A stretch of 64,000 bases of DNA from the NCBI GenBank assembly GCA_013398055.1, contig VZRS01014304.1, positions 552,240 to 616,239 of the forward strand, written 5' to 3'. Within the stretch, counting starts at the first letter, position 1. Every line of letters begins with the position of its first letter. Source of the DNA: Ifrita kowaldi (taxonomy: Eukaryota > Chordata > Aves > Passeriformes > Cinclosomatidae). The position numbers were made by a program, and so were the translations under genes. The notes beneath the pieces are model-generated. The model saw nothing but the letters and a program-made list of their open reading frames with translations. It was not told the origin of the DNA and ran no database searches. Below are positions 28,101 through 43,100 of the stretch, piece after piece.

Positions 28101-31100
28101 AAGAAGGATGAATTTACACTAGCAGGTATTCACAGAGGGTAAACATGAGATAAGAATGCTTATAAATCAACAGGCTTCATGATGGAACCAAAAAGACAAA
28201 ATTATAACCTGAGAAAAGTGAATAGGCTTTTAGATCTTGTCAGCAAGGAAATGAACAGTAGCACAGGATAAATTTGCCTATTATGATTACAAGATATGTT
28301 GCCACAGAAGCCAAATAGCATTATCTATAATACTAGAAGCAAATTGCATTGGTAACATTAAAGACATTACTGTAGAATAAATAATATACTTTTAAAAATC
28401 AAAATGCAAGTGCATATCCATATATTTTAAAATATAAACTAAGATTAATATGAAATAATTAAGGCAGACTAATAAAATAATAAGACCAACTTAAAGATAA
28501 ATAGAAAACAACATATTACTGTATTACATTTTAGTTCTAGTACAAAGATTTATGAGTACAGTTTTTAAACACAGTATTAAGATATAAGCTCAAACGTTTT
28601 CAAAAGAACAAGAGGTATTAATCAGGTGTGCTAAAAAATAATTCTACCTTGTTTGTCAAAATAAAGGCAATTTGAAAAGCTCATTCCTTCAGACAAAAAT
28701 GTACAGCCAGTACACTGGAGTTCACAGCCCTTAAGAACAACAGATATCCCTCCTGAATTTAGCAACAGAAAGTCCACCTATATTTCACTGTCCTCTTTCA
28801 AGGGGAGTTACACAAAACTCAGGTCTTCCAACTCCAGAGTTTACAATAATGTTTTGATGAAGACAAACATGGAAATGAACATTCAGACCCAATCTGAAAT
28901 TAAGACAATTAATAGGTGGCTTCTACATTGCCATATTTAGGCCACCATAAGTAGCCATTGCAGGCACATGTATTTTATCATGTTCCATGGATGAATACAC
29001 ACACAGCATGTTTTAAATAGGCCAATGCATCAGTATTTACCACAAGTGCAAAACACAGAGCTGTATCACAGCAGAACTTTTTCCAGTACCTGTACATCTA
29101 AATATTGATAACTAGCTTTTTCTAGTATTATAGTGGACACTAAATATTTGTATGTTTTAAAATGTGTATAAACATGCATAGATAACCCTTAAGTTTAACA
29201 GAAATAATGTCTTACCTTCCATCTCTATCCCAGTCATATACTTCTACTTTAATTGTCCTAAAATAAAAAAAACCAAAACAAAACAACAACACATCCCCGT
29301 TAAAATGTTAAATATGTACCCAGATTGCCTTTAAGATTAATAGCATATGGGTGCATCAATTGTGCCAAATCCAAAAAGCAGGATTTTTCAGTCATTTCTC
29401 ATGGGGCAGCAAATAGCCTGTCAGGTTACACAACACATCTCCATAAATCAAGTTACATACCGTGGAAACTAAGAAAACAATAAAATACATTGATATTTTT
29501 ACTTGCTGATGCCCTGAATTTTCTCTGTTTTTTTTTTAAATAAATGATTCTTTAAACCTTAAAGTATTATCAAAGTTTTCAAGAACACATTTTGTCTGTT
29601 TCCTTATAAGTAAAGTGAACCCTTGAGGACAGCTCTAACCTTGCTTGACCAGGAAACAGAAAAAGTGTAGACAGCAAACATTTCCCAAGTAAAAATCACT
29701 CATATTTTACATACTTACTTTAAGAATGTATTTCTTAAAATGCAAATACTACAGAGCATATTATCGTCAACATCCTTGATGAAACAGGAAAGATACATGA
29801 AGACAGAGATAATACATAGTGTTATTCATCTCCTTTTACCACAGAAAGCATATATAGGTAAGCAAATTCAACTACCACTAACAGTAAATCCCATTTGGCC
29901 TAAAAGGAACTGAACTAGGGGTAGAAAAATAACACCTCCAGGCCTCCTGTATTTTAAGCAACAACTCAACTTACTTTTATTCTTCAGAACAGTTTCATAT
30001 GAAGTGAAGTCATCAGGTCTGTCTTATTAATAGAGAGGACAAGAATCTAAACAATTACTTTATAATTTGCTTCCATGGAAGCTGCTCCTCATTATTCCAA
30101 TTACATACAGTCAAATACATATATTGACTAATTTTCTTTACTAGGAAGAGACTTTCTTTTTTCTTAACTAGGAAGGGACTCTTTGGGGATAAAGCTGAGC
30201 AACAGCTGATATTATATACAATATAGTATCAAGAAATTCACACCTGGATGTTTTTGACATTTTTTATGATATTCCAAAATAGGTAAAGGAGTTGCTTTGT
30301 CTGGATGTATCTCTTTTCAAATCAAGTTTAAAGGCTCCTAACCACACCATTTGGTATATTCTATACCTCTGGCATAATTCAGGTTGGGTTTAAGTTACCT
30401 TAGAAGAAAAACTAAATAAAGTGAAAGTTGTTCTGTAGAACAAAGTGAAAAACAACTCCAAACCTCTTTTATCCCACCTAGTATTTCACCCTTCAAAGGA
30501 AACTATTTTCACCTTCAAAGGATTCAGCAAAAAAAGGCAGTATCACAAAGTTTTTTTCCCCTAGACAACCATTATTTTACTTACATTTCAAAACCTGTTA
30601 CGACAGACAGAACACACTACTAAGTTAAGATTTACGTAAGGTTTAGGGGGATTTAAGTTTTGAATTGTCTTACAAATCTGTGTTCAAATAGCAAAATCAT
30701 CTCACTGAGAAAACTCTGATTATTAAAATAAATTATTAAGAATATCAAGATAAATTCCTGAGAAGGATCTTCAGACAGGTAACTGCAGTAAGAGCAATTC
30801 ATCCTTGAATAAAGCTTCTCTCTACTGAAATTTATTTCATATTAAAGGATTAATTACAGATCTTGACTTTTATCTATTTTCCATGACATGCAAGATATTA
30901 AAAGACCTTTCCAATCTTCATATACTGATACTTAACCTTTACCTTAAAGGATACAGTTTAGAGGATGGGTTTCCTACTTTAATATTTAAAAAAACCCTTT
31001 CATTTAAAAATAATCAAGGTTAGAGATAGGTATCTCTGTTTTAAAACTTTTATGCAGAAAATAACTGTAAGTGCCTTTTGAGAGCTCATACTAAGAGAAA

Positions 31101-34100
31101 GAAAGAACAAAGATATTAGACACTAAGTACTACTGTAGTACTGAAATGCCATTCCTGTGATGTCTGAAAACACTGTATAATCACATAGTTTGAGAAAAAT
31201 TAAGCAAATCCTGGTCATTCCATAATGAAAAAGTGGATAGAGTTCACTCAGAATATGCACTAGCTGAAGATTTAGTCTCCCCAACACCAGAATAAACATT
31301 TACTGTGATATATTTTTACTAATAACATTATTCCTACCTTTCACATCTATCGCAGAACCCAGAGCACCAAAATTTTATCAGTGAAACTATCATTATCTGA
31401 AAGAGACCTCTGGGGTTTGTGTATTTATGTATTATCACATTATCACATGTATTTATGTATTACCTGGACTATCAGCAGATACTAATTTGAATTAACCTGA
31501 CAGCTAATGACTATTTCTTAATTTGAAGCATGATTGGTGCATGAAACCATGACATTTCATGGAGCCTTTATTCACTTAGCACGTCATGGTCAAAGCAGGT
31601 CAACAGTAGATACACAATAATCTGAGGAGTGCTATTACACTTTTTAGCTCACTTAATTTGGAATGCTGGAGTTGTTTCAATATGCCTGCACCAAAACATC
31701 ATTTCTAATTATTATGAAAACTGTTTTTCTTCAATATGATAAACAGTGCAGTGTCCAGAGACTAGCTTCATGAATACTATTTTGCTTATGCATTATGCTC
31801 ATTAACCCAAATACAAGTAAAAAATTCTATTTGAATATGCTCATTACAAAATTGCTCCGTTTTTTATACCATCTAATTGAAAGAGTAACCAACATGGCCA
31901 TTTTTAAGGAGTCTAAAAATACCCATTTCTACTCAACTAATTTGCTTGTTATTAGTGGTAAAGTGTTGATTAAAAACATTATATTATTACCACCTAAAGA
32001 CAGATCCTTTTGCATGGCATCACTGAAAACTTCAAATCTGAAGATGACTACCTTCTGTGTTTCTCATCTACTGACCTATGTATTTTAAAGGCTTTCATTT
32101 ATCAGCATCCACTGACACCCACAGAAAACAGATCATCATCGTTTTTCATTCAAACATTAAAATATGCTTGTGTACACTTGTCACAGAGGCCATGCTTTAA
32201 ATTAGTCTTTTCTTTCTGTTTTTAATTCACACCATAGGGAGCAAAGAATTTTTTCCAAAAAACACCACTAGCACTTCCTACACATTTAGCATATTTACTT
32301 TATTTCTCTAAATTCTTTAATGTGATGAACGGTTTTGAACACATATTATCCTTTCAAAATGTTGATTAAATAACACCAGGGGCTGGACTGCATAGGAAAA
32401 GTTACATACAATAGAACACACAAGTTAGGGAGAAAAAAATTGTATATGCTGAGAAAGTTTAAGCTACAGCTTACCGGTCATAGTCTCCATTACACAGTGC
32501 TCTCACAGAAATCTTGAATGCCTGCCACACTGGATTTAATGTATTTTTTACAACTTCTGTTTTGTGGCAGATTGTAAAACTGTAATTAAAAAAAAAATAC
32601 CTATATATTTATATATATTTCGTATTAATTTACTTTTTCTTTTGTGTCATCAAAAATGGAATCAAAAGAGCTGTAATCATTCATACATACAACGTCCATG
32701 TAAAATTTAAGGTAAGAAAAAAAGAAATATGGTGAAATCAGAAGGAAGGGAAGACTGAAGAGACCCACTTGAGAGAGATTACAGACTAGAGCGCTAAACA
32801 ACTCTAAATCTAAAATGCTTTTGCCCAAAACTTCAACAGGAACTATAACCATTCAGTGAGCATTTCAGGGAAGAGCAATCCCACTTGTTTAAACAGACTT
32901 TTTACATCCAGGAATCAGTCACAGATCCAGGAAGAAACCGATCTTGTGAGGATCTGATTCTTGCTTAGAGATTAAGCAACTGAGCCAAGGGAGTGATGGC
33001 CTTCAGATTCTTATTCCCCATTTTATGTCCACGATTTCTTAACCAGGGCTGTCTTAGGTAAAACAAATAAGCCTCTCTCAGATTCCATGATCACCTTCTC
33101 TCATGAATTGTATTAATGCATTCTGCTTTCTCTAAATGACACAAAATTAAAACACCTCTTTTGAACCGTACTCTTGGGGACTGAATTGTTCAAAAGAAAG
33201 CAAGAGACAAGGTCACTGGTGAGATCATTACTGAAATTCCTCATACAGTTGTAACTAGTTATTCTTTGAGGGAATACCCTCCTTGCATCCCAAAGGCCTA
33301 CACTTTTATCCTGGCTATGATTCAGAAGACATGCCTGAAGCTAAGAAACAAAAAAGGAAGTATCCTTCTGCCACAGGTGCAGAAGTACTGCCCCAGCATC
33401 CTGCTGGATTCAGGAGACCAATAAAGAATCACTGGCTCAACACTCACCCCTCAGAAGGAAGTGGGGAAGAATGGCACTCAAGGCCAAGAGAGGCTGTGCA
33501 TACCAGCACTCCCAGAAATACCCAGAGAAATTCCACCAGTGACCTCAATGCCACTCACAAAGGAGCCGTAACTCCTCCAGGCTTGCAGTTTTAGATTGGC
33601 AGTGTTTACTCAGGAAACTGTTCCTATAATCTGCCTCCAAGAGGAAAAGACCAGGGCACAGACACACACACCCATACACAGATTTATGTTAACAACTGCT
33701 CCAGTTAAGCTACAGAAAAAAGCAATATGACATACGCATGTCTAGCCTTTGGTTTGATACATGTTAGATGTGCGGACTTGCAGTTTCCAGGAAATCTTAA
33801 ACTGCCAGTAGAGCCCTACGAAGGCAGAGTGTTGTGTTGACCAGTGCATGTCAAGTCTTGGCAGTAGAACAGAAGAGATTAGTCTGCTTCAGCAAATTAA
33901 AGCACAAATGTAGCAAACAGCCATTTGTAAAAAATATAAATTCTATTTAGGGTATTTTTGAATTCAATTTCCTAGAACTCTGTCAAAAAGATAAAAGATA
34001 TTTCCAAACTTTAACTTGTAGTATAAAATGTTTTTATCTAACATGATTTCTAAGCAATAGAATACTTTGCAGCTATACTTTTCTTTGAGAATTCTATTTA

Positions 34101-37100
34101 AATGCATACTATATTTTAGCAAAAGGAACACTATTTAGCTATTTTATTACAATTAATTTTCATAGTGCTCTATATTTATGACATTTACCTCTTAAAACCC
34201 TGAATTGTAGTACTTGATCAATTTGTTGCAATAGTTTTATTTCTGTACTGTATAACATGACAAACTGAAATCCAACAAACATTATAAACTAAATACAGCT
34301 TAATCTGAAAAATGTAAAAAAAAAGTAAACTATATTACCATCTGTAAATAATTAAGTTGCCTAGTGATTAGCAGCAAAAATACTTAACAGGCACCTACCT
34401 GCCATCTTCATTGCTTCGATGAAATACAAGGAAAGGATCAGATTTCCCAAAGAAGTCCTTTTTGTCTAGCTTGTTTGCACAAAATTGCATTAAAACTGAA
34501 TCCTGAAATGGGTAATAAAGAAAAATTACAGACAGCATGCAGTTTACTACACTAAAAAAAAAAACCTGACCAAACTATGCAAATGGAAAACAAAATAAAT
34601 GGGGGTATCTGTCTTCTAAACGCTCTCTACATATTCACATTTGTGCAATGTCTTCATAGTGCAGTTTGAGTGGCTGGAACCAAGAATTCCTTTGTAGGGG
34701 ACACCAGAGGAAGAAAATTTTTCTACGCTAAAACGCCTCAGGATTTTTCAAGGATTTCCTGACATCCAAAACTGCATTCTGAAAGAAGTAGATACACAGG
34801 CAAGGAAAGTACCTTAGAATTAATTTTAAAAACTCCAGTGAGACACAATTCAGCCTCATTCCTTCAGTGACTTAGACCTGTTATCTGCTCCTACTGCCTG
34901 TCAAGCACATGGCTGAGCAGCCAGCTCCTAAGAGTCTGGAACCTTCAAGAAAATGAGCCTGAAAGGTACCAAGGACATCCAATCTGACAACAAATAAGGT
35001 GAAAAGTTTCTTCGCTGTGATCAGGCAAACTGAAAGTCACACAAGTCACCTCTTTGGGCAAAGTCAAGAATGAGAAAAGGATTATAAATACAAAGATAAA
35101 CCTGCAGGCTCAGCAGCTAATTGGGGCAGGGCCTACTGGAAGACTGTGCCCCATAAACAGCTCTACAGGTGCAACAGCAGCGAGAGGATGACAGAAAATG
35201 TGGGCTCACCACTGAGTGGGGCAGGTGACAAAGGACATTGCAAGGTCCATGTTTCTCACAGCTTTCTATGCCTTGGTCTTTACTGCTAAGATTTGCCTTC
35301 AATACTCTTAGGAACCTGAGACCCATACCTGAGAAAGTCTGGAATAAGGATAACTTCCCTTGGTAGATGAGGACGAGGAAAGGGAACATTTAAACAGGTC
35401 AGACATGCAGAAGTCCATGGGACTTGGCAGGATGCACCTGAGAGTGCTGATGGAGCTGGCTACTGTCACTGTGGGGCCACTTTCAGCTATCTTTGTAAAG
35501 TAAGGATGTTCAGGGGAAATTCTCCTGTCTCTGAGAAAGGGCAAGAGGATCCAAGCCAGTTTTGCCTCAATCCCTGAGATGATGATAGAGCAAATAATCC
35601 TGGAAAACATTTGCAAACACATGAAAAAGAAGAAGGTGGCTAAGAGACATGAGCATGGATTTACAAAGGGGAAATTCACACCTGATCAACTGGAAGCCTT
35701 TCCTCACAAAATGAGTGGCTGACTGGGTGGATGTTGTTTATTCTCCACCTTAGCATGGCCTTATACACTGTCTCCCATAAATTCTTGTTCACAAACTAAT
35801 GAATTATAGACTAGATAACTGGACAGTGAGGGAGACTGAAAACTGGCTGAACTGCTGGGCTTCTAAGGGTCATTGAGTGACACAAAGCCCATCTGGAGAC
35901 CAGTCACTAGCAGTGAACCTGAGGTATCAAAAATGGGCCAAGAATGTTGAACATCTTCATTAATGACCTGGATGATGGGACAGAGCAGACCCTCCACAAG
36001 TTTGCAAACAATACAAAACTAGAGCTAGCCGTTTATACACCAGATGGTTGTGCTGCTGTTCAGAGGCATCTGTACAGGCTGGAAAACTACCCATCATGAA
36101 CCTCATGGGGTTTGACAGAGGGAAATGCCAGGTACTGCACTTGGAGGGGAACAGCCCTGTGCACCAGTACAGGCTGCAGGCCAAACACCTGGAAAGCAGT
36201 TTTGCAGAAAAGGACTGAGGGGGCTTGGTGGACACCAAGTTGATCAGTGTGCCCTTGGCAGCAAAGGCCAACAGCCTCCTGGGCTCCATTAGGAAGAGTG
36301 CTGACAGAAAGTTGAAGCAAATGACTCAGCTCTGGTGAGGCACTCCTGGAGTACTGTACATTCCTAGAGCACTGTTCTAGGCTCCCCAGTACAAGGAAGA
36401 CACGAACATGCTGAAGCAATTCCACCATCTCTCTCATCTGAGGAGAGGCTGAGAGAGCTGAAATTATTTAGCCTGGAAAACAAAAGGCTTATCAATTTGT
36501 GTAAGTACCTGATGCTGGGGAATAAACAGCCTCTGGTTAGTGGTATCCAGTGGAAGAAAAATTGGCAATAGGTACATACTTGAAATGCGAGAAATTCCAC
36601 TTAAATATAAGGAAAAACCCTTTTACTCTGGGTGTGCTGAAATGCCAAAACAGAGAGACTGTGGAGATTGCTTGGACTCAAAACCCAACTGCACAGAGCC
36701 CTGAGTAACCTGCTCTAAGAAAAACACAAGGATTGGACTAGACAATCTTCCAAGGTCTTATCCAACCTCAGCAATTCAGTGATTCCAAAATTCTTTGCCA
36801 ATCTGAATATAAGCTGTAAAAGTTTGGATAAAGAACAAAAATCCAGAAGATCAAGTATGTGACAGCTGGTGAGATATTGCAAGAGAGTGTGAGAGAGTGA
36901 ACACATGAAGAAACATGAGAGAGAATGCAAGAGAGATTGAGCATTGGCCTCTGCTTCTTTCTACTTCTTCTCTCTAAAACTAAGACCAATTTCTAGGAAA
37001 GAAGTATTCTAGCTTCTTACACAAATCACAAAATGCAAATTTATAAATGGTACCATTAACAATCCAGCGCAGTGTAAATCACAAAATAATGTTAATTTTG

Positions 37101-40100
37101 TTTTTGAAAAGCAACGAGCACACTTACTCGGCAACACCCAAGTTCCTCTGCTGTTACTATGGCTGTTCCACATTTCTTCCCAGGAATTCCTCTGTGAGAA
37201 AACACAACCACATCACCTTAGTTCCTTAAAATCATGTAAGAAAGTTACAACAGACAGAGAGAGCCCAAGGTAAGGTTTCAAGTCACAAAGCTGATGGCAG
37301 GCAATAGAGTTTCCCTTTTCTGCCACTTGTCCCATGTAAAAATGTTGGTTTATCCTAAGGGAATTGGTAAATGAGTTGCATATTTATTCTAACTAGCAAG
37401 AAACAATCCAGTTTTGATTTTAAAGGAAACAGCATTAAAAGTTTAAATAGGTTGAAATAATATCAGAATTCTACTGTCCACCCTCCCACTGATGTTTCCT
37501 TTAGAGATGACTCTACAACTGATTTGTGAAAAACATCCTTTTGCAAATTTTACTTAAACAAAATACCTAAAATATAGTTAAAAGTATACACCAGCGCTAT
37601 TTTACAACATTTATTCTGAAATATCTATGAAGACATGTAATAATCTCACCATCATATCTGATACAGGAGTTGCAAAATAAATTATAATTCGCTCAGACAG
37701 CAATTAAAAACATATGCTGCAACACCAGAAAGCCCAAAACAGTTCCTCAGCATAAAGAGCAGCAGAGGAACAGAAAACCCACACATGATCTGATAGCATT
37801 CAGTGCCAGCAGCCTTTTCAAGGGGGACACACTCAACACAGCAGGCAGAGAGAAGTACAGTATTGATGCAACTTTTTGCATAATGCTATACTATAAATGA
37901 GACGTTCTGTAATATCCTAGTACCTATTTGTGTGTCCATTAGCACACACCTTGGCAGTTACTTACAGCTTTTTTTCAAAACTAATGCTCTTCCTTATGAT
38001 CATTTTATTTCTCGTTTTTTATTTCTTTAAACCTTTCTAGAAAATAATTTATTATTTGAATAAAATTACTTTCCAAGATCACATTATGGTAAGAATATTT
38101 TCAAATTTATTGTATTTTTTAGGTTTTTCTAAGAGAACTACTGGGCACTACTGAACTTCTGTTATGACAAAACGTTCACATAAATATTTACTGTTGTTCT
38201 TTGTTTATTAGTTTCCTTAATCCTTTTGAATTCTACAATGCTCTACAGCTTGAAATAAATTTAGCAAGATTGTGGTATAAGAAAAGAACTGGAGGGAAAA
38301 TAGTTCTTAGAAGCAGAAAAAGTTTAGAAATTATGAATATAGGAGCAAATACTGATACAAATTTATGCGGGCTCACTGAAACTCTTGTTCAAATGTTGAT
38401 GCTCAGTCTATAAGGAATACATCTGGGAATGCTGCCCCTATATCCCTGCAGTCATTTGCCAGTAATCAGAGAGGTACATGACTGCTCTCCAGGATCTCTT
38501 CAGGACAACACAGCAAGTCTGAGTTTCACAAAAAAACAAGCGGATAAGGAAACTATTCAAGTTTTTGTTGGGAAATTTTAAATGAAAATTTAAATACATA
38601 CTAAGCTTATGGCCTTCTTCCATTTAACACAGTATGACTCATAACATACAATACTTTCAGACAAAACAGGATAATTTTCTTCAAATAACAGAAAAAAATA
38701 ATCTGGTCATTCCAAATGTTACACAGTACAATTCACAGTTTTATCAAATCATATGGTTTTAAATATGTCACCCCTCAACAGCTCAAGACTGAAAATTACC
38801 CACTTTAGCTTCTATAGCAACAGGATATTGAAATTGAGATCTCAGATTTTCTAAAGAACAAAAAGCTGCACTTTTTCTTTTGAACAGTACTTCTTGAGAC
38901 TTTAAAAAATTCTGACATTTTGAAGAAACGGAAAAAGAAATAAACTATTTATTTATCAGGGTGATATTGACCTTATATGGCAAAATGTTTCCAGGAACAG
39001 ATGACCACAATCCTGGCTTTGACAAGAAAAGAAGAAATCGAAATCTCAGAAGTGTAACTAAAAAATCAGAAGTTCTCTCCACCACAATTCCATAGGTACT
39101 GCCAACTCAAATAGAAAGCACCAGTACCAGGATTATCACCAAGTGAACTAAAATCCTTCCTGCTGAAGTACTGCAGCCCAGTTGACTGTGCCATTAGGGC
39201 CATTTAAGAGACCTTGGGTGGGCAGTGACAGCACTTTGAAGAAAAAATATCAAACATCATCTTTAGTATGAAAAGTCAAATGGATTTATCCCACTTCCAA
39301 ATGATTACTGTCAGATGCTTGATGGTGAAAAATACAACTCTGATCACGCCCTGAAGAGCTGGGGAACTGATATAAACTGTTGATAGGCAAACCCCACTTC
39401 TGGCAGTGATCACCAAATAGTTGCCATCTGATAGAGAACCCTGTGCCCCTTTGCCTGCAGTTATAACACATGGCAGTCGAGTGTCAATCTCCAACTGAGA
39501 TTTGCATATGAAGGTGTTTATGCAAAGACATGCTTCATTTCAGCCAATGAACATAAAGGACAAGGGATGCCCAACCCTTTAACGTAGAGGTGTCTGGAAT
39601 TATCCCTCTGAAAACTGGAAAGGCAATCCCCTGAACATTTTTGGGTGGGTATGCCAGGAAAAAAAAAATTCTAAACTTTTGAGTAGATGTGAAAAGTACA
39701 CACAGTATTGACATATCTGAAAACACCTGGGGTAGGCTTTGGCTTAACCTATCACCAAAGTTCTCGATACCATGGGCCTTATAAAAGAAGGACAATATTA
39801 ACATGATGGTTGGTGAAGAGGTAAAATACTTCATCAAGATTAGCACAGAATTTCTCTACAGAACAAAAAGTTCTCATTATTTAGTAACAAAAAACTCTAC
39901 CAAATGACTTGTACAGTTTTTGATGCTATAAAGTACAAACTTTGTATACTTAAGTCTACATGCCTGAAAATAGTATTGGACCATTTGTAGACACTAAAGA
40001 GTTTGTTCTCTTACGAATTCCCTTACAAAACCATTTGTTAAGAAAAAAGTCCTTAAATGTAAAGTCAGCACCCTGACAAAAACTTCACTGGTCACAGATC

Positions 40101-43100
40101 AGGGCAAATGGAACAAACTTTAACTAGCAATAATGCTCTCTAAGAAAATACTGAAATAATTTCAAGCTGTTCTTATCGCTGTATGAAAAAAAAATAATTA
40201 CTTAGAGATTCATCATTACAGACCAGTCTTTCCAATTGCCAGAGAAATACTGACTAATACTGTGTTGAAGACAAGCACGTAAGAGTTCCACCTGTTTAAA
40301 TCCAGAATGCAGTATCATTGCCCATCTTCCTTAGCTCTAAGGGATAGCTGGTATTGAGCTACCCTGGAATTGGCTCTATCACACTGAAACGACAATAGAA
40401 AATTTATGTTCAGGCTATCAGTTTCTCAGGGTTTCTCTGGAAAGAATTACAGATCAGGGTTTGTGGAGTAATAATGAGTATTAGCTATATATATATATAT
40501 ATATATATATAGATATCTGTAATCTGTATTGCATAACTGCAGTCAGCTCCACTATTCAGTGCTAGTTATCTGAAACTCAGATATAGAAAATGTGCCAGTC
40601 TAAGTGTGAATAGAGTGAAAACTGAATAAAGGAAAGTAAAATGTGAAAATCTACATTTCAGTGGGTCCTACTGGTTTGAGAGTCCAGAACCTGTGGTTCT
40701 CTGCAGTGATCACCTCTTTTTGGACAGTATTTGAAGGAGCGAGTAATTTCATTGTTAGAGGAACAGAACAGACAACCATTATCAAATGAAAGGTTTTCAA
40801 CAATACCTGCATGTCTAGACAAGACACAGTCTTGAGAAGTAATTATTGTCTCCTTAGAACAAATGATTCCACAATTGAGACACCACATCTGCAGCACCAA
40901 GAGAAGTTTGAAAGGACACTCTGAAGAGTACTTGGGCTTTAACAAGGACTGAAAGGAGGAGCTATACGGAGTCTGTGAAAAAGATGACAATTTATGTGGA
41001 AATTCAAACCTGAGAGGTTAAAAAGAGCCTCCAATTTTGCAAGCTGGAATTGCAATGAGGCAGAGAATGGAACACTTTTCAGGTCATTTTTCAGGTCAAA
41101 ATTTACAGTCTTATCCCTGAATTTGCAGAGCCTAGCCCTCTGATGATCACACCCACAGATAAAAGGATAGGAGAAATATATATAGGAAGTCAGTTCAGGT
41201 GGTTTTCTATCAATTATGTCCACAGCAAGATGACAGGAGAAAGAACTTCACCTAATAGGCCAGCTGGCTCCAGTACAGCCCCATTAGCAGGCAATGGCAC
41301 TCAGATGTGAATAACAAGCATAGAATGCTCATTAAGCTTTGCAATGTCACCACCTCCTCATTAAAGGGAATCTCTACAGGAATGCACTTAGCACATCCTG
41401 AAAAAAATATTGCTCAGAGTTATAAATGTGGCTAGCATCTTCTCTCTAGGAAGACAGAATGTGCAAAGATCTAATTCTGGATAATGTCTGAGCAAGTGAC
41501 ACTCTCTTGAGAGAAAAACGAAACCATCTGGAAGTAGATGTATCTGCACATGATTCTTTCATGCCAATACAGCTGCAGCCTGCAAGGCCAGTCAGAGTAA
41601 ATCTTATACACAGAGTTTGTCTCCAGAAGGCATTTAATGAATCTAGTAATCCAAACAGGTAGAGAGAACAAACATTACTGTTAAAATGTCAGATTATCAA
41701 TTTCGCCTTCTTTGAATTACTAGAAATATTTTCCAGTAGAAATTATTCAAAAGAAATGTTTACCTCTGTACCTGGCCAGTCTGTAAAATAAAGTGCAACA
41801 CTAAAGTATGTTCTTGATCAAAAAATGCTCACAGTCACAGGGATAACAATACTGGGAGCAAGACTCTCCTGTGACAGACTGCATAAAACTCCAAGTCCTT
41901 AATGGTATCAGAAACAGAGAGAGAGAGGGGTTCAGGGGACAATCTCACAGCTGCTGCGAAGAAACACTGTCAGGTTCATGGCTCAGAGGTATAATCCAGT
42001 GGTGCTTGTAATACCAATGAAACTGCAAGGCATGCATGCAATGTAGGCAAAGAAAAATGTGCATTGTGTACCTTCACTTTTATATTTGCCATGAAGATTA
42101 GTGCAAGGTATGTTTCAGCCTGCCTGCCTGACCACTGCAATGGTAACCCTCTAGGCTTGAGATGTTTTACTTTAATTTTGATGAAAGACAAGACTACCCT
42201 TTCATTGTAGACTTCCTAAGGAAACTTGCCCTGATGATATACAATCTGACTTGGAATTGGACAGCTCATGGCAGCCATGGAGTACTGAATTATTTAAGTA
42301 AATTACTGAATTATTTTGTAAATGCCTAGAGTAGATAGATCTAAAGAATAAGCTTCAAATCTTTCCAATTTTCATTTTGAAAGAATGTCAGAACTTACTT
42401 GAAGGCCAATCAGAGAATGGAATTCAAGCTTCTCAAACTGTTTAAGTACGAAAAGTGCTACTTCTGCATGGTAGCTGCTTGGGACTAAAACAGCACCAAG
42501 CATTCTCTTCTCTGTACATCCACTGGCAGAGAACCCAAAAGGGAAAATGTTAATGAACTTCAGAAATATGGTGAAAAGATAAAGCTCTCATGACTCATAG
42601 ATCATAAAGAGCATTCATGATATGAGAACACAGATTTGACTTCATAAAGAGAACAGTAAATTCAAAGTGGTAAATATCCCTAAGAAGGGAAGACATGCAA
42701 TGTTGTCAACTGAATTTTCGTTGTTTGAATATTAAGGGACATTAAACACACACCTATAAGCAAACAGTCCTGAAATGCAATGTAATAGTTTCATGAATAA
42801 CAGAAATGTCTCCTAGACACCCAGATATCCAGACTTCAGAGAGTCCAGGATGAACAATCAATCAGGCACAGTTGTCAAGCCACAACACTGTCAAAAGCAC
42901 CATTGACAAAATAAAACAGGGACACTATGAAGAACTGATAGAAAGTCACTATCTCATTAACATGCATCTACCCACATGTTGGGTCCACTTAGTAACTACC
43001 ATACAAGAGAGTATCAGAAGCCAGACCTGAGACATGCTTGTTTACCCAAGAGAAAATGTATTACACAGGCCAAGACAACTGTGAAATAAGACCTATTTTC

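Noticed and set aside
36878..36936. GAGAGA-rich stretch considered as a satellite or regulatory GAGA array.
   Set aside because: It is imperfect low-complexity sequence just after a CR1 end, with no regular repeat unit.
41090..41223. Minus-strand translation containing a PFICG-like run that recalled retroviral envelope sequence.
   Set aside because: Only a few residues match, no other envelope, LTR or primer-binding features were seen nearby, and the match is within chance.
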